From NCBI RefSeq assembly GCF_029784155.1, contig NC_073693.1:157671519-157735518 (forward strand): a stretch of DNA of 64,000 nucleotides, written 5' to 3'. Source of the DNA: Uranotaenia lowii (lineage: Eukaryota; Arthropoda; Insecta; Diptera; Culicidae). The notes under the pieces were generated by a model. That model had not been told where the DNA came from. It made no database searches and saw only the letters and a program-made list of their open reading frames with translations. Numbering within the stretch: position 1 is the stretch's first letter; every line of letters starts with the position of its first letter. Below are positions 25,160 to 39,600 of this stretch, piece after piece. The position numbers and the translations under genes were made by a program.

Positions 25160-28100
25160 TGATTCAAAAAATTCAAGTTTTTTCGCACGACCCCCGACCA
25201 GAAAAAATCGAAAAAAATGACTTTTTCCCGAAAAATTTTCAAGTTGAGAATTTTGCGTGATTCAAAAAATTCAAGTTTTTTCGCACGACCCCCGACCAGA
25301 AAAAATCAAAAAAATGATTTTTTCCCGAAAAATTTTCAAGTTGAAAATTTTGCGTGAATCAAAAAATTCAAGTTTTTACGCACGACCCCCGACCAGAAAA
25401 AATCGAAAAAAAATGATTTTTTCCCGAAAAATTTTCAAGTTGAAAATTTTGCGTGATTTATAAAATTCAAGGTTTTTCGCACGACCCCCGACCAGAAAAA
25501 ATCAAAAAAATGATTTTTTCCCGAAAAATTTTCAAGTTGAAAATTTTGCGTGATTCAAAAAACTCAAGTTTTTTCGCACGACCCCCGACCAGAAAAAATC
25601 GAAAAAAATGATATTTTCCCGAAAAATTTTCAAGTTGAAAATTTTGCGTGATTCAAAAAATTCAAGTTTTTTCGCACGACTCTCGACCAGAAAAAATCGA
25701 AAAAAAAGATTTTTTCCCGATAAATTTTCAAGTTGAAAATTTTGCGTGATTCAAAAAATTCAAGGTTTTTCGCACGACCCCCGACCAGAAAAAATCGAAA
25801 AAAATGATTTTTTCCCGAAAAATTTTCAAGTTGAAAATTTTGCGTGAATCAAAAAATTCAAGGTTTTTCGCACGACCCCCGACCAGAAAAAATCGAAAAA
25901 AAAGATTTTTTCCCGAAAAATTTTCAAGTTGAAAATTTTGCGTGATTCAAAAAATTCAAGTTTTTTCGCACGACCCCCGACCAGAAAAAATCGAAAAAAA
26001 TGATTTTTTCCCGAAAAATTTTCAAGTTGAAAATTTTGCGTGATTCAAAAAATTCAAAGTTTTTCGCACGACCCCCGACCAGAAAAAATCGAAAAAAATG
26101 ATTTTTTCCCGAAAAATTTTCAAGTTGAAAATTTTGCGTGATTCAAAAAATTCAAGTTTTTTCGCACGACCCCCGACCAGAAAAAATCGAAAAAAATGAC
26201 TTTTTCCCGAAAAATTTTCAAGTTGAGAATTTTGCGTGATTCAAAAAATTCAAGTTTTTTCGCACGACCCCCGACCAGAAAAAATCGAAAAAAATGACTT
26301 TTTCCCGAAAAATTTTCAAGTTGAGAGTTTTGCGTGATTCAAAAAATTCAAGTTTTTTCGCACGACCCCCGACCAGAAAAAATCAAAAAAATGATTTTTT
26401 CCCGAAAAATTTTCAAGTTGAAAATTTTGCGTGAATCAAAAAATTCAAGTTTTTACGCACGACCCCCGACCAGAAAAAATCGAAAAAAATGATTTTTTCC
26501 CGAAAAATTTTCAAGTTGAAAATTTTGCGTGATTCAAAAAATTCAAGTTTTTTCGCACGACCCCCGACCAGAAAAAATCGAAAAAAAATGATTTTTTCCC
26601 GAAAAATTTTCAAGTTAAAAATTTTGCGTGATTCAAAAATTTCAAGTTTTTTCGCACGACCCCCGACCAGAAAAAATCGAAAAAAATGATTTTTTCCCGA
26701 AAAATTTTCAAGTTGAAAATTTTGCGTAATTCAAAAAATTCAAGTTTTTTTCGCACGACCCCCGACCAGAAAAAATCGAAAAAAATGATTTTTTCCCGAA
26801 AAATTTTCAAGTTGAAAATTTTGCGTGATTCAAAAAATTCAAAGTTTTTCGCACGACCCCCGACCAGAAAAAATCGAAAAAAATGATTTTTTCCCGAAAA
26901 ATTTTCAAGTTGAAAATTTTGCGTGATTCAAAAAATTCAAGGTTTTTCGCACGACCCCCGACCAGGAAAAATCGAAAAAAATGATTTTTTCCCGAAAAAT
27001 TTTCAAGTTGAAAATTTTGCGTGAATCAAAAAATTCAAGTTTGAAAATTTTGCGTGATTCAAAAAATTCAAAGTTTTTCGCACAACCCCCGACCAGTAAA
27101 AATCGAAAAAAAAGATTTTTTCCCGAAAAATTTTCAAGTTGAAAATTTTGCGTGATTCAAAAAATTCAAGGTTTTTCGCACGACCCCCGACCAGAAAAAA
27201 TCGAAAAAAATGATTTTTTCCCGAAAAATTTTCATGTTAAAAATTTTGCGTGATTCAAAAATTCAAGTTTTTTCGCACGACCCCCGACCAGAAAAAATCG
27301 AAAAAAATGATTTTTTCCCGAAAAATTTTCAAGTTGAAAATTTTGCGTGATTCAAAAAATTCAAGGTTTTACGCACGACCCCCGACCAGAAAAAATCGAA
27401 AAAAATGATTTTTTCCCGAAAAATTTTCAAGTTGAAAATTTTGCGTGAATCAAAAAATTCAAGTTTTTACGCATGACCACCCCCGACCAGAAAAAATCGA
27501 AAAAAATGATTTTTTCCCGAAAAATTTTCAAGTTGAAAATTTTGCGTGATTTAAAAAATTCAAGGTTTTTCGCACGACCCCCGACCAGAAAAAATCGAAA
27601 AAAATGATTTTTTCCCGAAAAATTTTCAAGTTGAAAATTTTGCGTGATTCAAAAAATTCAAGTTTTTTCGCACGACCCTCGACCAGAAAAAATCGAAAAA
27701 AATGATTTTTTCCCGAAAAATTTTCAAGTTGAAAATTTTGCGTGATTTAAAAAATTCAAGTTTTTTCGCACGACTCTCGACCAGAAAAAATCGAAAAAAA
27801 TGATTTTTTCCCGAAAAATTTTCAAGTTGAAAATTTTGCGTGATTCAAAAAATTCAAGGTTTTTCGCACGACCCCCGACCAGAAAAAATCGAAAAAAATG
27901 ATTTTTTCCCGAAAAATTTTCAAGTTGAAAATTTTGCGTGAATCAAAAAATTCAAGGTTTTTCGCACGACCCCCGACCAGAAAAAATCGGAAAAAAAGAT
28001 TTTTTCCCGAAAAATTTTCAAGTTGAAAATTTTGCGTGATTCAAAAAATTCAAGTTTTTTCGCACGACCCCCGACCAGAAAAAATCGAAAAAAATGATTT

Positions 28101-28650
28101 TTTCCCGAAAAATTTTCAAGTTGAAAATTTTGCGTGATTCAAAAAATTCAAAGTTTTTCGCACGACCCCCGACCAGAAAAAATCGAAAAAAATGATTTTT
28201 TCCCGAAAAATTTTCAAGTTGAAAATTTTGCGTGATTCAAAAAATTCAAAGTTTTTCGCACGACCTCCGACCAGAAAAAATCGAAAAAAATGATTTTTTC
28301 CCGAAAAATTTTCAAGTTGAAAATTTTGCGTGATTCAAAAAATTCAAGGTTTTTCGCACGACCCCCGACCAGAAAAAATCGAAAAAAATGATTTTTTCCC
28401 GAAAAATTTTCAAGTTGAAAATTTTGCGTGAATCAAAAAATTCAAGTTTTTACGCACGACCCCCGACCAGAAAAAATCGAAAAAAATGATTTTTTCCCGA
28501 AAAATTTTCAAGTTGAAAATTTTGCGTGATTTAAAAAATTCAAGGTTTTTCGCACGACCCCCGACCAGAAAAAATCGAAAAAAATGATTTTTTCCCGAAA
28601 AATTTTCAAGTTGAAAATTTTGCGTGATTCAAAAAATTCAAGTTTTTTCG
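25160..28650 (+). repeat. Segmental duplication within the array, copy 2
   Basis: Partner of the block at about 10200-13300. It carries the same rare variants in the same order, with about four additional whole units, including a doubled gactttttcccg unit (26298; its neighbour reads gagagttttgcg) and three extra units near 27850-28200. Confidence 0.85.
27021..27053 (+). repeat. Truncated 33-bp satellite unit, second copy
   Basis: The 65-bp deletion matches that at 11959-11991 base for base at the junction. It lies inside the dispersed duplicate block, so both derive from one event. Confidence 0.85.
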
Positions 28651-31600
28651 CACGACCCTCGACCAGAAAAAATCGAAAAAAATGATTTTTTCCCGAAAAA
28701 TTTTCAAGTTGAAAATTTTGCGTGATTCAAAAAATTCAAGTTTTTTCGCACGACTCTCGACCAGAAAAAATCGAAAAAAATGATTTTTTCCCGAAAAATT
28801 TTCAAGTTGAAAATTTTGCGTGATTCAAAAAATTCAAGGTTTTTCGCACGACCCCCGACCAGAAAAAATCGAAAAAAATGATTTTTTCCCGAAAAATTTT
28901 CAAGTTGAAAATTTTGCGTGAATCAAAAAATTCAAGGTTTTTCGCACGACCTCCGACCAGAAAAAATCGGAAAAAAAGATTTTTTCCCGAAAAATTTTCA
29001 AGTTGAAAATTTTGCGTGATTCAAAAAATTCAAGTTTTTTCGCACGACCCCCGACCAGAAAAAATCGAAAAAAATGATTTTTTCCCGAAAAATTTTCAAG
29101 TTGAAAATTTTGCGTGATTCAAAAAATTCAAGTTTTTTCGCACGACCCCCGACCAGAAAAAATCGAAAAAAATGATTTTTTCCCGAAAAATTTTCAAGTT
29201 GAAAATTTTGCGTGATTCAAAAAATTCAAGTTTTTTCGCACGACCCCCGACCAGAAAAAATCGAAAAAAATGATTTTTTCCCGAAAAATTTTCAAGTTGA
29301 AAATTTTGCGTGATTCAAAAAATTCAAGTTTTTTCGCACGACTCTCGACCAGAAAAAATCGATAAAAATGATTTTTTCCCGAAAAATTTTCAAGTTGAAA
29401 ATTTTGCGTGATTCAAAAAATTCAAGGTTTTTCGCACGACCCCCGACCAGAAAAAATCGAAAAAAATGATTTTTTCCCGTAAAATTTTCAAGTTGAAAAT
29501 TTTGCGTGATTCAAAAAATTCAAGGTTTTTCGCACGACCCCCGACCAGAAAAAATCGAAAAAAATGATTTTTTCCCGAAAAATTTTCAAGTTGAAAATTT
29601 TGCGTGATTCAAAAAATTCAAGTTTTTTCGCACGACTCCCGACCAGAAAAAATCGAAAAAATTGATTTTTTCCCGAAAAATTTTCAAGTTGAAAATTTTG
29701 CGTGATTCAAAAATTCAAGTTTTTTCGCACGACCCCCGACCAGAAAAAATCGAAAAAAATGATTTTTTCCCGAAAAATTTTCAAGTTGAAAATTTGGCGT
29801 GATTCAAAAAATTCAAGTTTTTTCGCACGACCCCCGACCAGAAAAAATCGAAAAAAATGATTTTTTCCCGAAAAATGTTCAAGTTGAAAATTTTGCGTGA
29901 TTCAAAAAATTCAAGTTTTTTCGCACGACCCCCGACCAGAAAAAATCGAAAAAAATGATTTTTTCCCGAAAAATTTTCAAGTTGAAAATTTTGCGTGATT
30001 CAAAAAATTCAAGTTTTTTCGCACGACACCCGACCAGAAAAAATCGAAAAAAAAGGATTTTTTCCCGAAAAATTTCCAAGTTAAAAATTTTGCGTGATTC
30101 AAAAAATTCAAGTTTTTTCGCACGACCCCCGACCAGAAAAAATCGAAAAAAATGATTTTTTCCCGAAAAATTTTCAAGTTGAAAATTTTGCGTGATTCAA
30201 AAAATTCAAGTTTTTTCGCACGACCCCCGACCAGAAAAAATCGAAAAAAATGATTTTTTCCCGAAAAATTTTCAAGTTGAAAATTTTGCGTGATTCAAAA
30301 AATTCAAGTTTTTTCGCACGACCCCCGACCAGAAAAAATCGAAAAAAAATATTTTTTCCCGAAAAATTTTCAAGTTGAAAATTTTGCGTGATTCAAAAAA
30401 TTCAAGGTTTTTCGCACGACCCCCGACCAGAAAAAATCGAAAAAAATGATTTTTTCCCGAAAAATTTTCAAGTTGAAAATTTTGCGTGATTCAAAAAATT
30501 CAAGTTTTTTCGCACGACCCCCGACCAGAAAAAATCGAAAAAAATGATTTTTTCCCGAAAAATTTTCAAGTTGAAAATTTTGCGTGATTCAAAAAAATCA
30601 AGTTTTTTCGCACGACCCCCGACCAGAAAAAATCGAAAAAAATGATTTTTTCCCGAAAAATTTTCAAGTTGAAAATTTGGCGTGATTCAAAAAATTCAAG
30701 TTTTTTCGCACGACCCCCGACCAGGAAAAATCGAAAAAAATGATTTTTTTCCCGAAAAATGTTCAAGTTGAAAATTTTGCGTGATTCAAAAAATTCAAGT
30801 TTTTTCGCACGACCCCCGACCAGAAAAAATCGAAAAAAATGATTTTTTCCCGAAAAATTTCCAAGTTGAAAATTTTGCGTGATTCAAAAAATTCAAGGTT
30901 TTTCGCACGACCCCCGACCAGAAAAAATCGAAAAAAAATGATTTTTTCCCGAAAAATTTTCAAGTTGAAAATTTTGCGTGATTCAAAAAATTCAAGTTTT
31001 TTCGCACGACCCCCGACCAGAAAAAATCGAAAAAAAATGATTTTTTCCAGAAAAAATTTTCAAGTTGAAAATTTTGCGTGAATCAAAAAATTCAAGGTTT
31101 TACGCACGACCCCCGACCAGAAAAATCGAAAAAATGATTTTTACCCAAAAAATTTTCAAGTTGAAAATTTTGCGTGATTCAAAAAATTCAAGTTTTTTCG
31201 CACGACCCCCGACCAGAAAAAATCGAAAAAAATGATTTTTTCCCGAAAAATTTCCAAGTTGAAAATTTTGCGTGATTCAAAAAATTCAAGGTTTTTCGCA
31301 CGACCCCCGACCAGAAAAAATCGAAAAAAAATGATTTTTTCCCGAAAAATTTTCAAGTTGAAAATTTTGCGTGATTCAAAAAATTCAAGTTTTTTCGAAC
31401 GACCCCCGACCAGAAAAAATCGAAAAAAAATGATTTTTTCCCGAAAAATTTTCAAGTTGAAAATTTTGCGTGATTCAAAAAATTTAAGGTTTTTCGCACG
31501 ACCCCCGACCAGAAAAAATCGAAAAAAATGATTTTTTCCCGAAAAATTTTCAAGTTGAAAATTTTGCGTGATTCAAAAAATTCAAGTTTTTTCGCACGAC

Positions 31601-34600
31601 CCCCGACCAGAAAAAATCGAAAAAAATGATTTTTTCCCGAAAAATTTTCAAGTTGAAAATTTTGCGTGATTCAAAAAATTCAAGTTTTTTCGCACGACCC
31701 CCGACCAGAAAAATTCAAAACAAATGATTTTTTCCCGAAAAACTTTCAAGTTGAAAATTTTGCGTGATTCAAAAAATTCAAGTTTTTTCGCACGACCCCC
31801 GACCAGAAAAATCGAAAAAAAAAACGATTTTTTCCCGAAAAATTTTCAAGTTGAAAATTTTGCGTGATTCAAAAAATTCAAGGTTTTTCGCACGACCCCC
31901 GACCAGAAAAAATCGAAAAAAATGATTTTTTCCCGAAAAATTTCCAAGTTAAAAATTTTGCGTGATTCAAAAAATTCAAGTTTTTTCGCACGACCCCCGA
32001 CCAGAAAAAATCGAAAAAAATGATTTTTTCCCGAAAAATTTTCAAGTTGAAAATTTTGCGTGATTCAAAAAATTCAAGTTTTTTCGCACGACCCCCGACC
32101 AGAAAAAATCGAAAAAAATGATTTTTTCCCGAAAAAATTTCAAGTTGAAAATTTTGCGTGATTCAAAAAATTCAAGTTTTTTCGCACGACCCCCGACCAG
32201 AAAAAATCGAAAAAAATTATTTTTTCCCGAAAAATTTTCAAGTTGAAAATTTTGCGTGATTCAAAAAATTCAAGGTTTTTCGCACGACCCCCGACCAGAA
32301 AAAATCGAAAAAAATGATTTTTCCCGAAAAATTTTCAAGTTGAAAATTTTGCGTGATTCAAAAAATTCAAGTTTTTTCGCACGACCCCCGACCAGAAAAA
32401 ATCGAAAAAAATGATTTTTTCCCGAAAAATTTTCAAGTTGAAAATTTGGCGTGATTCAAAAAATTCAAGTTTTTTCGCACGACCCCCGACCAGAAAAAAA
32501 TGATTTTTTCCCGAAAAATGTTCAAGTTGAAAATTTTGCGTGATTCAAAAAATTCAAGTTTTTTCGCACGACCCCCGACCAGAAAAAATTGAAAAAAATG
32601 ATTTTTTCCCGAAAAATTTCCAAGTTAAAAATTTTGCGTGATTCAAAAAATTCAAGTTTTTTCGCACGACCCCCGACCAGAAAAAATCGAAAAAAATGAT
32701 TTTTTCCCGAAAAATTTTCAAGTTGAAAATTTTGCGTGATTCAAAAAATTCAAGTTTTTTCGCACGACCCCCGACCAGAAAAAATCGAAAAAAATGATTT
32801 TTTCCCGAAAAATTTTCAAGTTGAAAATTTTGCGTGATTCAAAAAATTCAAGTTTTTTCGCACGACCCCCGACCAGAAAAAATCGAAAAAAATTATTTTT
32901 TCCCGAAAAATTTTCAAGTTGAAAATTTTGCGTGATTCAAAAAATTCAAGGTTTTTCGCACGACCCCCGACCAGAAAAAATCGAAAAAAATGATTTTTTC
33001 CCGAAAAATTTTCAAGTTGAAAATTTTGCGTGATTCAAAAAATTCAAGTTTTTTCGCACGACCCCCGACCAGAAAAAATCGAAAAAAATGATTTTTTCCC
33101 GAAATATTTTCAAGTTGAAAATTTTGCGTGATTCAAAAAATTCAAGTTTTTTCGCACGACCCCCGACCAGAAAAAATCGAAAAAAATGATTTTTTCCCGA
33201 AAAATTTTCAAGTTGAAAATTTTGCGTGATTCAAAAAAATCAAGTTTTTTCGCACGACCCCCGACCAGAAAAAATCGAAAAAAATGATTTTTTCCCGAAA
33301 AATTTTCAAGTTGAAAATTTGGCGTGATTCAAAAAATTCAAGTTTTTTCGCACGACCCCCGACCAGAAAAAATCGAAAAAAATGATTTTTTTCCCGAAAA
33401 ATGTTCAAGTTGAAAATTTTGCGTGATTCAAAAAATTCAAGTTTTTTCGCACGACCCCCGACCAGAAAAAATCGAAAAAAATGATTTTTTCCCGAAAAAT
33501 TTCCAAGTTGAAAATTTTGCGTGATTCAAAAAATTCAAGGTTTTTCGCACGACCCCCGACCAGAAAAAATAGAAAAAAATGATTTTTTCCCGAAAAATTT
33601 TCAAGTTGAAAATTTTGCGTGATTCAAAAAATTCAAGTTTTTTCGAACGACCCCCGACCAGAAAAAATCGAAAAAAAATGATTTTTTCCCGAAAAATTTT
33701 CAAGTTGAAAATTTTGCGTGATTCAAAAAATTTAAGGTTTTTCGCACGACCCCCGACCAGGAAAAATCGAAAAAAAATGATTTTTTCCCGAAAAATTTTC
33801 AAGTTGAAAATTTTGCGTGATTCAAAAAATTCAAGTTTTTTCGCACGACCCCCGACCAGAAAAAATCGAAAAAAAATGATTTTTTCCCGAAAAAATTTTC
33901 AAGTTGAAAATTTTGCGTGAATCAAAAAATTCAAGGTTTTTCGCACGACCCCCGACCAGAAAAAATCGAAAAAAATGATTTTTTCCCGAAAAATTTTCAA
34001 GTTGAAAATTTTGCGTGATTCAAAAAATTCAAGTTTTTTCGTACGACCCCCGACCAGAAAAAATCGAAAAAAATGATTTTTTCCCGAAAAATTTTCAAGT
34101 TGAAAATTTTGCGTGATTCAAAATATTAAAGTTTTTTCGCACGACCCCCGACCAGAAAAAATAGAAAAAAATGATTTTTTCCCGAAAAATTTTCAAGTTG
34201 AAAATTTTGCGTGATTCAAAAAATTCAAGTTTTTTCGAACGACCCCCGACCAGAAAAAATCGAAAAAAAATGATTTTTTCCCGAAAAATTTTCAAGTTGA
34301 AAATTTTGCGTGATTCAAAAAATTTAAGGTTTTTCGCACGACCCCCGACCAGGAAAAATCGAAAAAAATGATTTTTTCCCGAAAAATTTTCAAGTTGAAA
34401 ATTTTGCGTGATTCAAAAAATTCAAGTTTTTTCGCACGACCCCCGACCAGAAAAAATCGAAAAAAAATGATTTTTTCCCGAAAAAATTTTCAAGTTGAAA
34501 ATTTTGCGTGAATCAAAAAATTCAAGGTTTTTCGCACGACCCCCGACCAGAAAAAATCGAAAAAAATGATTTTTTCCCGAAAAATTTTCAAGTTGAAAAT

Positions 34601-36689
34601 TTTGCGTGATTCAAAAAATTCAAGTTTTTTCGTACGACCCCCGACCAGAAAAAATCGAAAAAAATGATTTTTTCCCGAAAAATTTCAAGTTGAAAATTTT
34701 GCGTGATTCAAAAAATTTAAGGTTTTTCGCACGACCCCCGACCAGGAAAAATCGAAAAAAATGATTTTTTCCCGAAAAATTTTCAAGTTGAAAATTTTGC
34801 GTGATTCAAAAAATTCAAGTTTTTTCGCACGACCCCCGACCAGAAAAAATCGAAAAAAAATGATTTTTTCCCGAAAAAATTTTCAAGTTGAAAATTTTGC
34901 GTGAATCAAAAAATTCAAGGTTTTTCGCACGACCCCCGACCAGAAAAAATCGAAAAAAAATGATTTTTTCCCGAAAAAATTTTCAAGTTGAAAATTTTGC
35001 GTGATTCAAAAAATTCAAGTTTTTTCGAACGACCCCCGACCAGAAAAAATCGAAAAAAAATGATTTTTTCCCGAAAAATTTTCAAGTTGAAAATTTTGCG
35101 TGATTCAAAAAATTTAAGGTTTTTCGCACGACCCCCGACCAGGAAAAATCGAAAAAAATGATTTTTTCCCGAAAAATTTTCAAGTTGAAAATTTTGCGTG
35201 ATTCAAAAAATTCAAGGTTTTTCGCACGACCCCCGACCAGAAAAAATCGAAAAAAAAATGATTTTTTCCCGAAAAAATTTTCAAGTTGAAAATTTTGCGT
35301 GAATCAAAAAATTCAAGGTTTTTCGCACGACCCCCGACCAGAAAAAATCGAAAAAAATGATTTTTTCCCGAAAAATTTTCAAGTTGAAAAATTTACGTGA
35401 TTCAAAGAATTCAAGGTTTTTCGCACGACCCTCGACCAGAAAAAATCGAAAAAAATCATTTTTTCTCGAAAAATTTTCAAGTTGAAAATTTTGCGTGAAT
35501 AAAAAAATTCAAGTTTTTTCGCACGACCCCCGACCAGAAAAAATCGAAAAAAATGATTTTTTCCCGAAAAATTTCCAAGTTGAAAATTTTGCGTGATTCA
35601 AAAAATTCAAGTTTTTTCGCACGACCCCCGACCATAAAAAATCGAAAAAAATGATTTTTTCCCGAAAAATTTTCAAGTTGAAAATTTTGCGTGATTCAAA
35701 AAATTCAAGTTTTTTCACACGACCCCCGACCAGAAAAATTCAAAAAAAATGATTTTTTCCCGAAAAATTTTCAAGTTGAAAATTTTGCGTGATTCAAAAA
35801 ATTCAAGTTTTTTCGCACGACCCCCGACCAGAAAAATTTAAAAAAAAATGATTTTTTCCCGAAAAATTTTCAAGTTGAAAATTTTGCGTGATTCAAAAAA
35901 TTCAAGTTTTTTCGCACGACCCCCGACCAGAAAAATCGAAAAAAAACGATTTTTTCCCGAAAAATTTTCAAGTTGAAAATTTTGCGTGATTCAAAAAATT
36001 CAAGGTTTTTCGCACGACCCCCGACCAGAAAAAATCGAAAAAAATGATTTTTTCCCGAAAAAATTTCAAGTTGAAAATTTTGCGTGATTCAAAAAATTCA
36101 AGTTTTTTCGCACGACCCCCGACCAGAAAAAATCGGAAAAAAGATTTTTTCCCGAAAAATTTTCAAGTTGAAAATATTGCGTGATTCAAAAAATTCAAGG
36201 TTTTTCGCACGACCCCCGACCAGAAAAAATCGAAAAAAATGATTTTTTCCCGAAAAAATTTCAAGTTGAAAATTTTGCGTGATTCAAAAAATTCAAGGTT
36301 TTTCGCACGACCCCCGACCAGAAAAAATCGAAAAAAATGATTTTTTCCCGAAAAATTTTCAAGTTGAAAATTTTGCGTGATTCAAAAAATTCAAGTTTTT
36401 TCGCACGACCCCCGACCAGAAAAAATCGAAAAAAATGATTTTTTCCCGAAAAAATTTCAAGTTGAAAATTTTGCGTGATTCAAAAAATTCAAGGTTTTTC
36501 GCACGACCCCCGACCAGAAAAAATCGAAAAAAATGATTTTTTCCCGAAAAATTTTCAAGTTGAAAATTTTGCGTGATTCAAAAAATTCAAGTTTTTTCGC
36601 ACGACCCCCGACCAGAAAAAATCGAAAAAAATGATTTTTTCCCGAAATATTTTCAAGTTGAAAATTTTGCGTGATTCAAAAAATTCAAG

Positions 36690-39600
36690 TTTTTTCGCAC
36701 GACCCCCGACCAGAAAAAATCGAAAAAAATGATTTTTTCCCGAAAAATTTTCAAGTTGAAAATTTTGCGTGATTCAAAAAAATCAAGTTTTTTCGCACGA
36801 CCCCCGACCAGAAAAAATCGAAAAAAATGATTTTTTCCCGAAAAATTTTCAAGTTGAAAATTTGGCGTGATTCAAAAAATTCAAGTTTTTTCGCACGACC
36901 CCCGACCAGAAAAAATCGAAAAAAATGATTTTTTTCCCGAAAAATGTTCAAGTTGAAAATTTTGCGTGATTCAAAAAATTCAAGTTTTTTCGCACGACCC
37001 CCGACCAGAAAAAATCGAAAAAAATGATTTTTTCCCGAAAAATTTCCAAGTTGAAAATTTTGCGTGATTCAAAAAATTCAAGGTTTTTCGCACGACCCCC
37101 GACCAGAAAAAATAGAAAAAAATGATTTTTTCCCGAAAAATTTTCAAGTTGAAAATTTTGCGTGATTCAAAATATTAAAGTTTTTTCGCACGACCCCCGA
37201 CCAGAAAAAATCGAAAAAAAATGATTTTTTCCCGAAAAATTTTCAAGTTGAAAATTTTGCGTGATTCAAAAAATTCAAGTTTTTTCGTACGACCCCCGAC
37301 CAGAAAAAATCGAAAAAAATGATTTTTTCCCGAAAAATTTTCAAGTTGAAAATTTTGCGTGATTCAAAATATTAAAGTTTTTTCGCACGACCCCCGACCA
37401 GAAAAAATCGAAAAAAAATGATTTTTTCCCGAAAAATTTTCAAGTTGAAAATTTTGCGTGATTCAAAAAATTCAAGTTTTTTCGAACGACCCCCGACCAG
37501 AAAAAATCGAAAAAAAATGATTTTTTCCCGAAAAATTTTCAAGTTGAAAATTTTGCGTGATTCAAAAAATTTAAGGTTTTTCGCACGACCCCCGACCAGG
37601 AAAAATCGAAAAAAATGATTTTTTCCCGAAAAATTTTCAAGTTGAAAATTTTGCGTGATTCAAAAAATTCAAGTTTTTTCGCACGACCCCCGACCAGAAA
37701 AAATCGAAAAAAAATGATTTTTTCCCGAAAAAATTTTCAAGTTGAAAATTTTGCGTGAATCAAAAAATTCAAGGTTTTTCGCACGACCCCCGACCAGAAA
37801 AAATCGAAAAAAATGATTTTTTCCCGAAAAATTTTCAAGTTGAAAATTTTACGTGATTCAAAAAATTCAAGGTTTTTCACACGACCCCCGACCAGAAAAA
37901 ATCGAAAAAAATCATTTTTTCTCGAAAAATTTTCAAGTTGAAAATTTTGCGTGAATAAAAAAATTCAAGTTTTTTCGCACGACCCCCGACCAGAAAAAAT
38001 CGAAAAAAATGATTTTTTCCCGAAAAATTTCCAAGTTGAAAATTTTGCGTGATTCAAAAAATTCAAGTTTTTTCGAACGACCCCCGACAAGAAAAAATCG
38101 AAAAAAAATGATTTTTTCCCGAAAAATTTTCAAGTTGAAAATTTTGCGTGATTCAAAAAATTTAAGGTTTTTCGCACGACCCCCGACCAGAAAAAATCGA
38201 AAAAAATGATTTTTTCCCGAAAAATTTTCAAGTTGAAAATTTTGCGTGATTCAAAAAATTCAAGTTTTTTCGCACGACCCCCGACCAGAAAAAATCGAAA
38301 AAAAAATGATTTTTTCCCGAAAAAATTTTCAAGTTGAAAATTTTGCGTGAATCAAAAAATTCAAGGTTTTACGCACGACCCCCGACCAGAAAAAATCGAA
38401 AAAATGATTTTTACCCGAAAAATTTTCAAGTTGAAAATTTTGCGTGATTCAAAAAATTCAAGTTTTTTCGCACGACCCCCGACCAGAAAAAATCGAAAAA
38501 AATGATTTTTTCCCGAAAAATTTTCAAGTTGAAAATTTTGCGTGATTCAAAAAATTCAAGTTTTTTCGCACGACCCCCGACCAGAAAAATTTAAAAAAAA
38601 ATGATTTTTTCCCGAAAAATTTTCAAGTTGAAAATTTTGCGTGATTCAAAAAATTCAAGTTTTTTCGCACGACCCCCGACCAGAAAAATCGAAAAAAAAC
38701 GATTTTTTCCCGAAAAATTTTCAAGTTGAAAATTTTGCGTGATTCAAAAAATTCAAGGTTTTTCGCACGACCCCCGACCAGAAAAAATCGAAAAAAATGA
38801 TTTTTTCCCGAAAAAATTTCAAGTTGAAAATTTTGCGTGATTCAAAAAATTCAAGTTTTTTCGCACGACCCCCGACCAGAAAAAATCGGAAAAAAGATTT
38901 TTTCCCGAAAAATTTTCAAGTTGAAAATATTGCGTGATTAAAAATATTCAAGTTTTTCCGCACGACCCCCGACCAGAAGAAATCGAAAAAAATGATTTTT
39001 TCCCGAAAAATTTTCAAGTTGAAAATTTTGCGTGATTCAAAAAATTCAAGTTTTTTCGCACGACCCCCGACCATAAAAAATCAAAAAAAAATATTTTTTC
39101 CCGAAAAATTTTCAAGTTGAAAATTTTGCGTGATTCAAAAAATTCAAGTTTTTTCGCACGACCTCCGACCAGAAAAATTCAAAACAAATGATTTTTTCCC
39201 GAAAAATTTCCAAGTTGAAAATTTTGCGTGATTCAAAAAATTCAAGTTTTTTCGAACGACCCCCGACCAGAAAAAATCGAAAAAAATGATTTTTTCCCGA
39301 AAAATTTTCAAGTTGAAAATTTTGCGTGATTCAAAAAATTTAAGGTTTTTCGCACGACCCCCGACCAGAAAAAATCGAAAAAAATGATTTTTTCCCGAAA
39401 AATTTTCAAGTTGAAAATTTTGCGTGATTCAAAAAAATCAAGTTTTTTCGCACGACCCCCGACCAGAAAAAATCGAAAAAAATGATTTTTTCCCGAAAAA
39501 TTTTCAAGTTGAAAATTTGGCGTGATTCAAAAAATTCAAGTTTTTTCGCACGACCCCCGACCAGAAAAAATCGAAAAAAATGATTTTTTTCCCGAAAAAT

